From the NCBI GenBank assembly GCA_963842335.1, contig CAWJGF010000001.1:1-64000 (forward strand): a stretch of 64,000 nucleotides of DNA. The letters run 5' to 3'. The notes under the pieces were generated by a model, which saw nothing but the letters and a program-made list of their open reading frames with translations, was not told where the DNA came from and ran no database searches. The position numbers and the translations under genes were made by a program. The stretch comes from PALSA-600 sp963842335 (GTDB lineage Bacteria > Actinomycetota > Thermoleophilia > Gaiellales > Gaiellaceae). This document shows, piece after piece, positions 58,255 through 64,000 of this stretch (position 1 is the stretch's first letter; the number at the start of each line of letters is the position of its first letter).

Positions 58255-59004
58255 ATGAGCGAGCCGGATTTCGAACTCCTGGACGACTTCGTCTTCGAGC
58301 CCACCCCGTGGGACCTCGCGTTCTCGATCGGGATCGGCGTCGACCCGGAGACCGATCGGGCCGCGCTCGACGAGCTCGCCGACGCGATGCTCATGTGGGC
58401 GCCCGAGCCGACGCTCGAGCGGCTGACGGAGCCCGCGCTCGACGCGCTCTGGGACGATGAGCTCGCCGGCTGGATCCGGGACGGGCTCGTGCGCCTCTCC
58501 GGCGAGGACGGGTGGGAAAAGGGTGCGGCAGCGGCTCTCGCCGAGTTCGATCGAGCCCCGCGAGCGGCCGAGGTCTCCCGCGAGGTGATCCGCAGCCTGG
58601 CCTCGCAACTCGGGAGCGCCGATCATCCGGTGTTCTTCTGCCTCGACTGTCTCAACGAATCGTTGTCGGACGTCGAGCCGACGGAGCGCCGGGCTCTCGC
58701 GCGCCGGGCCGCGATCGTCGCGCGGCGGAATGCAGCGGTGCCGGATGACGAACTGCGGTCTGCGGTGGCCGAGCTGACGTCACGGTCGCCTGCGGCGCGG
58801 CTCGGAACCGTCGAACGGCGAACGGCGGTCCGGACGCGCCTCGGCCGCCTGGGCGAGCTCGGGCGCGACTCGATGCCGGCTCTGGCAGGCGAGCTGAGGA
58901 CGCTCGCGACGGAGCCGCTGCCGGCACGAGCCACAGACGACGACGTCTGGGAGGAGGTCTGCACACTGCTCCTCGCCGGTGTGGCGCGTCCCGACCTCAA
59001 TTGA
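58255..59004 (+). CDS. Unknown cytosolic protein
   Basis: 249 residues, acidic at the N-terminus (EPDFELLDDFVFEPTPWDLAF), all-helical by pattern. A CLDCLNESL segment near residue 125 is the only cysteine feature. No family recognised; codon usage matches neighbours. ATG 58255 is 33 nt after the kinase stop and may share its transcript. A DNA-, metal- or enzyme-like motif is not visible. Confidence 0.72.
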   Translation: MSEPDFELLDDFVFEPTPWDLAFSIGIGVDPETDRAALDELADAMLMWAPEPTLERLTEPALDALWDDELAGWIRDGLVRLSGEDGWEKGAAAALAEFDRAPRAAEVSREVIRSLASQLGSADHPVFFCLDCLNESLSDVEPTERRALARRAAIVARRNAAVPDDELRSAVAELTSRSPAARLGTVERRTAVRTRLGRLGELGRDSMPALAGELRTLATEPLPARATDDDVWEEVCTLLLAGVARPDLN

Positions 59005-59171
59005 CGGCGAACGGACGGCTGCTTCCCACCGGCCGTGCCGAGCGCTGTAGCCTGGCCGCCCAGAAGTCACCTCGTTGCCGCCTGGCCGTTTCGAACGTGG
59101 CGGCGCGATTTGGAGATCGGGTGTGAACCCGGGGTGAGGAACTTCGTGGTGCGGAACGAAGGAGCGTGCGA

Positions 59172-59405
59172 ATGTCGAGCAGTGCAGACGACCACCTGAG
59201 TTGCCCCGACTGCGGGACGTCGGTGAACCTCGAGAGCCTCGAGGCCGCGCTGCACCGTTGCGACGGCCGGCACCGGGTCGAAAACGCGCTGCACCGCGCG
59301 CTCGCCGAAGTGCAGGCGTTCGAGCGCGCACTCGGCAGCTACCTCGATTCGCCAGAGGGCCGGTTCGAGGCGTTCTACGCTGCACGTACCCGCGACAGCG
59401 AGTGA
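59172..59405 (+). CDS. Small zinc-ribbon-like protein
   Basis: 77 residues. A CPDCG knuckle at residues 11-15 starts a possible zinc ribbon (LSCPDCGTSVNLESLEAALH) whose second half is unconventional: only one further Cys (RCDGRH) follows. The rest is a helix (ENALHRALAEVQAFERALG). Unknown function. ATG 59172 chosen because AAGGAG is 7 nt upstream, while the earlier GTG is too close to it. Confidence 0.6.
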   Translation: MSSSADDHLSCPDCGTSVNLESLEAALHRCDGRHRVENALHRALAEVQAFERALGSYLDSPEGRFEAFYAARTRDSE

Positions 59406-59551
59406 ACGAGGCCCCGATGACACGGGCCGTTGCACGGGCGTTCGTGCGCGGTTAAGCTCGGAAGCGTTCGAAGGCGCGTGCCGTTCGGTCACGGCAATGG
59501 TTCAGGGGGTTGCGCGCTTTGCAAGCTGCGGCACGTTCGAGAGGAGACGGT

Positions 59552-61324
59552 GTGCCCAGCTGGCCAGTTTCGTTGTACAACCGCGTCGCCGAAGAGGTCG
59601 ACCGCCGTGTGGGCTGGGACAAGCTCCCGAAGCCGGTCGCGATGGCCGTGCTGATCGGGCTTCGGAACGTGCTGCGCGAGAAGAACCTCCACGACACCGG
59701 GCGCGGGCCGCTCGACAAGCCGGACATCTCGGATCATCCGCGCTACGCAACGGCGCGCACACTCGACGGGACGTTCAACAATCTCGAGGACCCGTTGATG
59801 GGGAGCCTCGGCAGCCGGTTCGGTCGCAACGTGCCGCTCGAATACACGGTGCGCGAGAAAGACCCCATGCAGCCGAACCCGCGAACAATCAGCCGCGAGC
59901 TGCTGACGCGGAAAGAGTTCATTCCTGCGACGACGCTGAACCTGCTGGCCGGCGCGTGGATCCAGTTCGAAGTGCACGACTGGTTCAGTCACGGCAAGAA
60001 CGAGACCGAGAACCCGTGGCTCGTGCCACTCGCCGATGACGATCCCTGGCCCGCGCATCCGATGCCGATCCCGCGCACGCGCCGTGACCCGAGCGCGGCC
60101 GACAACGGGCCACCGACATTCGTCACCGACGACACTCACTGGTGGGACGGCTCCCAGGTCTACGGACGCGACCCTGTTTTCGCCGACTCCCTGCGTACCC
60201 ACGAGCATGGGAAACTGAAGCTCGACGCGCAGGGGCTCATCCCGCAGGAGATCGAAGCGCACGTCGACCTCGCCGGCGTCGCAGGAAACTTCTGGGTCGG
60301 GCTCGCGCTTCTCCACTCACTGTTCATGCGCGAGCACAACGCCGTGTGCGACCACCTGCATGCAACCCATCCCGAGCTCTCCGATGACGAGCTGTACGAC
60401 AAGGCTCGCCTCGTCGTCGCGGCGCTGATGGCGAAGATCCACACGGTCGACTGGACGCCTGCGATCATCGCGCACCCCACGACGGTGACCGCGCTCCGCA
60501 CGAACTGGTGGGGGCTCGAGGGACATCGACTCGACCGGCTGATCGGCCGGCGCACGTCGAACGAGGTGATCCGCGGCATCCCCGGCTCTCCGACGGCTCT
60601 GCATGGCGTTCCGTTCCAGCTGACCGAGGAGTTCGTGGCGGTCTACCGGATGCACCCGCTGATCCCCGACGAGTTCAGCTTCCGTGCTCTCGCCGACGAC
60701 CACCTGTTGCAGGAACGCACGTTGCCCGAGGTCGGTGTCCTCCACGTGCGGGACAGGCTCACCGAGATGTCGATGTCCGATGTCCTCTACTCGTTCGGCA
60801 CGTCGCATCCGGGTGCAATCACGCTGCACAATTTCCCGCGCTTCCTTCAGCACTTCGACCGCGCTGACGGCTCGCTCGTGGACCTCGCCTCGATCGACGT
60901 GCTGCGCGTCCGTGAGCGTGGCGTGCCGCGCTACAACGAGTTTCGCCGGCTGTTGCACCTGAAGGCGTACGACACGTTCGAGGAGATGGCCGACACACCG
61001 GAGCACGCAGCCGATCTGCGTCGCATCTATTCCAATCCGGAAGAGGTCGACACGATGATCGGCATGTACGCCGAGAAGAAGCCGAAGGGCTTCGGCTTCA
61101 GCGACACGGCGTTCCGCATCTTCATCCTGATGGCCTCGCGCCGGATCGAGAGCGACCGCTTCTTCACACGCGACTACCGGCCTGAGATCTACACGAAGGA
61201 AGGCATCGACTGGGTCGAGGACAACTCGATGCGGACACTCCTGCTCCGCCATTTTCCTGAGCTCGAGCCCGCACTGCGCGGCATCGACAACCCGTTCGCA
61301 CCCTGGCCCCGGGCGAACGCATGA
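59552..61324 (+). CDS. Haem peroxidase, fatty-acid alpha-dioxygenase-like
   Basis: 590 residues of the animal-haem-peroxidase fold. Distal His in GAWIQFEVHDWFSHG, catalytic Arg/His region in VAVYRMHPLIPDEFSF (proximal His), FNNLEDPLMGSLGSRFGRNVP at the N-terminus and YNEFRRLLHLKAYDTFEE near the end. The HDW(F/I) and YRMH(P/S)L blocks are those of plant alpha-dioxygenases and related bacterial enzymes, which add O2 at C2 of fatty acids. GTG 59552 with AGGAG 5 nt upstream. Overlaps the MBL gene by 4 nt. Confidence 0.88.
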   Translation: MPSWPVSLYNRVAEEVDRRVGWDKLPKPVAMAVLIGLRNVLREKNLHDTGRGPLDKPDISDHPRYATARTLDGTFNNLEDPLMGSLGSRFGRNVPLEYTVREKDPMQPNPRTISRELLTRKEFIPATTLNLLAGAWIQFEVHDWFSHGKNETENPWLVPLADDDPWPAHPMPIPRTRRDPSAADNGPPTFVTDDTHWWDGSQVYGRDPVFADSLRTHEHGKLKLDAQGLIPQEIEAHVDLAGVAGNFWVGLALLHSLFMREHNAVCDHLHATHPELSDDELYDKARLVVAALMAKIHTVDWTPAIIAHPTTVTALRTNWWGLEGHRLDRLIGRRTSNEVIRGIPGSPTALHGVPFQLTEEFVAVYRMHPLIPDEFSFRALADDHLLQERTLPEVGVLHVRDRLTEMSMSDVLYSFGTSHPGAITLHNFPRFLQHFDRADGSLVDLASIDVLRVRERGVPRYNEFRRLLHLKAYDTFEEMADTPEHAADLRRIYSNPEEVDTMIGMYAEKKPKGFGFSDTAFRIFILMASRRIESDRFFTRDYRPEIYTKEGIDWVEDNSMRTLLLRHFPELEPALRGIDNPFAPWPRANA

Positions 61325-62028
61325 CCGAGCTCGCTCCGGGCATCCACAGCCTCGGCCACGCGAAGGGCGGGCACGTGCACGCTTTCCTGATCGAGGACCG
61401 CGACGCGTTGAGCCTCGTCGACACTCTGTTCGAGACCGATGCCCGGCTCGTGCTCGAGGCGATTCGCGGGCTCGGCCGGAAGCCGTCCGACCTGAAGCGC
61501 ATCGCCATCACCCACGGACATCGCTCACACCTCGGCGGCCTGGCCGCCTTGAAACGCGCCAGTGGCGCGACCGTCTATGCCCACCGCTTCGAGGCGGACA
61601 TCGTCTCGGGCGACCGGCGCGCGCAGCCGGTCGGCATCCTGCCGAAGCAGTCGCTGAAGCTGATCCCGTTCCAGCTCGGGTTGCGCCTCAACCGGCCCAG
61701 GCATGTTCCGTGCCCCGTCGACGAACTGCTCGACGAGGGCGATGCGTTCGGCCCTATGCGGGTCCTGTACGCACCAGGGCACTCACCCGGGCATCTCGCC
61801 TTCTCATGGCCCGAGCGCCGGTTCGCGATCGTCGGTGACGGGGTCGCGACCTGGCCGCAACTGTGCCCCGGCTGGCACGCGTTCAACCTGAACAAGGTCC
61901 AGCACCACGCCACCTTGCAGCGGCTCGCGGCTCTCGAGCCCGCGATCATCGGAGTCGGCCACGGCGACCCGATCACGCAGAAGGCCGACGAGACGCTGCA
62001 CGAGCTTGCGAGCCGGCCGGTCCCTTGA
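61321..62028 (+). CDS. MBL-fold protein with variant metal motif
   Basis: 235 residues, metallo-beta-lactamase fold: AITHGHRSHLGGLAAL where the usual HxHxDH Asp is Ser (HGHRSH), then APGHSPGHLAFS and the Asp of IVGDGVATW, and a late GVGHGDPI. The loss of the second-metal Asp suggests one metal or altered chemistry. It is translationally coupled to the alpha-dioxygenase-like gene (ATGA), so a role in oxylipin or peroxide processing is possible but unproven. Confidence 0.85.
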   Translation: MTELAPGIHSLGHAKGGHVHAFLIEDRDALSLVDTLFETDARLVLEAIRGLGRKPSDLKRIAITHGHRSHLGGLAALKRASGATVYAHRFEADIVSGDRRAQPVGILPKQSLKLIPFQLGLRLNRPRHVPCPVDELLDEGDAFGPMRVLYAPGHSPGHLAFSWPERRFAIVGDGVATWPQLCPGWHAFNLNKVQHHATLQRLAALEPAIIGVGHGDPITQKADETLHELASRPVP

Positions 62029-62089
62029 TGAAACACGTTTCTCGGCGTACGGTGAGGGAGCTACTGCGGCTGATCGACGGGAGGTCCCG

Positions 62090-63157
62090 ATGACCGAAAC
62101 GACGCAGACGCTCGCCTCAATGCCGAGGGAGTTGCCGACGGCCGTGACGCCGGCGGCGAGCACCGTGACCTCTCGCGTGCCCTCGTTCGCGGAGCTCGTG
62201 TACGCACACTTCGACTGGTGGCGCGAGACGCGCAGCGGAAAGCTCACGGACGCGACGAGAGTGCGCTACGAGGCCGCGCATGCCGCGTTCCAGGAAGCCC
62301 ACGGCGAGATCGTCAAGGCGTACTGGTGCTCCCACATCGAGAGCGCCGTCGTCATGACCCAGAAGAAGCCTCGATTTCCCTGGTCGAGCCCGAACTGCGG
62401 GTTCCATCGCGAGAGCGATTGGGCGACCCAGGACTGGCCCGACATCGCGACGGAACTGCACCGCTGCGACGAACTGGCCGTGCGCGCGAAGGCGGTGCTC
62501 ACCGGCGTGCGCCAGCGCATCTGCATGAGCCTCGTGATGGCGTCGGCATCGCACCTGATGAGCCTCGTCGATCGCCGTGCGGCAGACGCTGACCTCACCG
62601 CCAATGCGTCGTCACTCGCGCAGGAGCAGCTCGCGCTGAAGAAGGCCGAGGCGTATTACGACGAGGCTGCGAACGGTCAGGCTCAGATCGTCTACTTCGT
62701 CGGCATGGCGGTCGTCGCGCTCGTCGTCGGGCTCATCGCTGCGATCTGGCTCTCGATCGAATGGGCGAGCCCGGTCGCCGCGCTCGCCGCCGGTGCGATG
62801 GGCGGAGTCGTCTCCGTCGTCCAGCGAATCAACGCCGGCAAGTTTGCCCTCGACTACGACGTCGGCCGTCCGTACGCCCTGTTTCTCGGCGGCCTGCGAC
62901 CCTTGATCGGCGGAGCGTTCGCCGTGGTGATCTCGTTCGCGTTCACCGGTGGCCTCCTGCATCTTCCCGTCGCGAACGGTGAGCCCGACGGCCACCGGCG
63001 GCTGGCGCTGCTCGTCGTCAGCTTCCTGGCCGGCTTCAGCGAGCGGTGGGCGCAGGACACGCTCGTCGCGGCGGTGCCGTCGATGGCGCCAAAGGAGACG
63101 CCCGCCTCCGGCGCGGCGACGAAGACGGACGACTCGACGACCGGAAGCGGCGAGTAG
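62090..63157 (+). CDS. Membrane protein of unknown function
   Basis: 355 residues. Residues 1-30 disordered and Thr/Ala/Pro-rich. Residues 35-195 are soluble and helical (FDWWRETRSGKLTDATRVRY, CSHIESAVVMTQKKPRFPW). Then four hydrophobic segments: about 204-225, 228-248 (AALAAGAMGGVVSVVQRI), 268-290 and 305-320 (LALLVVSFLAGFSERWAQD), and a polar Thr/Ser tail. No family recognised. ATG 62090 has GGGAGG 5 nt upstream. May be a small-signal sensor, but nothing proves it. Confidence 0.74.
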   Translation: MTETTQTLASMPRELPTAVTPAASTVTSRVPSFAELVYAHFDWWRETRSGKLTDATRVRYEAAHAAFQEAHGEIVKAYWCSHIESAVVMTQKKPRFPWSSPNCGFHRESDWATQDWPDIATELHRCDELAVRAKAVLTGVRQRICMSLVMASASHLMSLVDRRAADADLTANASSLAQEQLALKKAEAYYDEAANGQAQIVYFVGMAVVALVVGLIAAIWLSIEWASPVAALAAGAMGGVVSVVQRINAGKFALDYDVGRPYALFLGGLRPLIGGAFAVVISFAFTGGLLHLPVANGEPDGHRRLALLVVSFLAGFSERWAQDTLVAAVPSMAPKETPASGAATKTDDSTTGSGE

Positions 63158-63183
63158 GCGGATACGGCTGGGCCGGGCGGCCG

Positions 63184-63969
63184 TTACTCGACCTGCGAGA
63201 CCACCCAGAAGTCGCTCGCGAGCGAGTTGCTCGTCAGATAGGTCGCGGGCATCCAGAAGTAGCCCGCATCGCCCCAGTCCGTGCCCCAGGAGTTCCGGCA
63301 CTCGAAATAGAGCTGTCCCTTGATCGGCTTGTACCCGACCGCAACGACCGCGTGGCCGCCGAGCACCTTCTCGTCGGTCTGGGGCATCGGGACGATGCCG
63401 TCCGAGCCGATGTTGTTCTCGAACGAGGTGTACACGGTGAACCCGAAGGAGATCGGCTCGCCCCCGGCGAGCACACTCTGGATCGGGATCGTGTCCTGAA
63501 CGACGCGCGAATAGCGCAGCGCCTGATGCTTCTTCGCCTCGGTGTACACCTTCGCCGGAGGCTTCGTGGCGAACTTCGTCACGTCGTAGGGCCAACTCGT
63601 TTCCGGCGGCGCGCCGATCTGCGCGACCGACTTGATCCCATCGCGAATCTCCGCACCGGAGTCCTCGGAGACGGTGCCCTCCATGACGCGTTCGTTGTAG
63701 TAGATGAAGAGCCGCGAGGGCGTCGACGCGTTGGCCTCATTCTGCTTGCGCTCGTTCAGCTCGAGAATCGCGCCGATGCTGTTCGCCGTGCACGACCCGA
63801 GCTCTCCCTGGTCGTAGACGGGTGGCATCGCAGAGCGAAGACTCGTGCTAACAGGCAGCTTCTTCGCCGGGGCGACGGCGAGCAGGTGGTCGCGCATGTC
63901 GGGGGTGTCCGGACGCCAGCCGTAGCGCTTCTGCTGACGAACGGCGAGCCCAGAGGGCGGAGTGCTCAC
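63184..63969 (-). CDS. Papain-like (C1A family) cysteine peptidase
   Basis: 261 residues, no signal peptide and no pro-region. Active-site Gln and Cys in VYDQGELGSCTANSIG, His in LGGHAVVAVGY and Asn in ECRNSWGTDWGDAGYFWMP, all catalytic positions kept. Chromosomal bacterial members are usually cytosolic or self-processed. GTG start, AGGAGG 9 nt upstream. Convergent with the membrane protein gene. The 31 bases after it to the window end hold only its upstream region. Confidence 0.92.
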   Translation of the reverse strand: MSTPPSGLAVRQQKRYGWRPDTPDMRDHLLAVAPAKKLPVSTSLRSAMPPVYDQGELGSCTANSIGAILELNERKQNEANASTPSRLFIYYNERVMEGTVSEDSGAEIRDGIKSVAQIGAPPETSWPYDVTKFATKPPAKVYTEAKKHQALRYSRVVQDTIPIQSVLAGGEPISFGFTVYTSFENNIGSDGIVPMPQTDEKVLGGHAVVAVGYKPIKGQLYFECRNSWGTDWGDAGYFWMPATYLTSNSLASDFWVVSQVE

Positions 63970-64000
63970 GTGGTGTTCCTCCTGCGGTTTCGCCGGGAGA

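Overview
The window is a high-GC bacterial chromosome segment that is gene dense and carries no rRNA, tRNA, CRISPR array or insertion sequence that I can recognise. The gene set points to an actinobacterium, most likely of the Thermoleophilia (Gaiellales/Solirubrobacterales) type. The pointers are an acVLRF1-family peptidyl-tRNA hydrolase, a DUF3618/holin-like/DUF4235 envelope cassette, a probable mycothiol-type formaldehyde dehydrogenase paired with an MBL hydrolase, many GTG/TTG starts with 4-nt stop/start overlaps, and frequent leaderless-type promoters (TAnnnT about 6-9 nt before the start codon). The phylum is an inference from gene content, not a measured placement.

Layout. 1-1.4 kb: a TetR regulator, a HIT-family hydrolase and an amino-acid permease in one overlapping operon. 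1.5-4.8 kb: an SGNH/MBOAT/SGNH set, a likely exopolysaccharide or cell-wall O-acylation module. 4.7-7.9 kb: a YdeI-like protein, an acyl-CoA dehydrogenase, a small basic protein and two GNAT acetyltransferases. 8.1-17.6 kb: the translation block (thrS, infC-rpmI-rplT, an rRNA methyltransferase, pheS-pheT). It carries regulatory leaders, including a Thr-rich leader ORF with two stem-loops before thrS and an intrinsic terminator-like hairpin before infC. 17.6-20.3 kb: a five-gene overlapping membrane cassette, then argR. 20.3-27.5 kb: an amidase, an internally duplicated unknown protein, and a 2-oxoacid/acetoin dehydrogenase E1alpha-E1beta-E2 operon whose E2 is frameshifted. 27.5-32.3 kb: a quinone-detoxification-like divergon (MhqD-like, MhqO-like, quinone oxidoreductase), a methyltransferase and lpdA. 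32.3-37 kb: an MFS exporter, small genes, a G39P-like helicase-loader homologue and RecQ.

37-41.4 kb holds the most unusual metabolic operon. A PLP-dependent amino-acid decarboxylase and an MFS transporter each carry a C-terminal cyclic-nucleotide-binding domain, and the operon ends in an agmatinase-like ureohydrolase. 41.5-45.5 kb: a fatty-acid desaturase, an ATP-grasp/transmembrane/FlgD-Ig-like fusion, a GST and an unknown beta-sandwich protein. 45.9-48.9 kb: mutS2 and acVLRF1 overlap by 4 nt, an apparent ribosome-collision rescue pair. 49-52.5 kb: a SNF2 helicase with a SWIM zinc-finger partner. 52.5-59.4 kb: a CapA-like protein, a thiol-dependent alcohol dehydrogenase plus MBL protein, and a secreted barrel protein coupled to a two-component system. 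59.5-64 kb: an alpha-dioxygenase-like haem peroxidase plus a variant MBL protein, an unknown membrane protein and a papain-like peptidase.

Regulatory and sequence-level points. Two intergenic regions (about 7.9-8.05 kb on + and 45.67-45.89 kb on -) share a dispersed repeat with terminal ACGGCnGCCGT motifs and a conserved core. Several ORFs (E2, the decarboxylase N-terminus, the SpoU methylase C-terminus, the DUF2332 start) show single-base frame problems. These could be assembly errors or real decay, and should be resolved before biological conclusions are drawn from those proteins.
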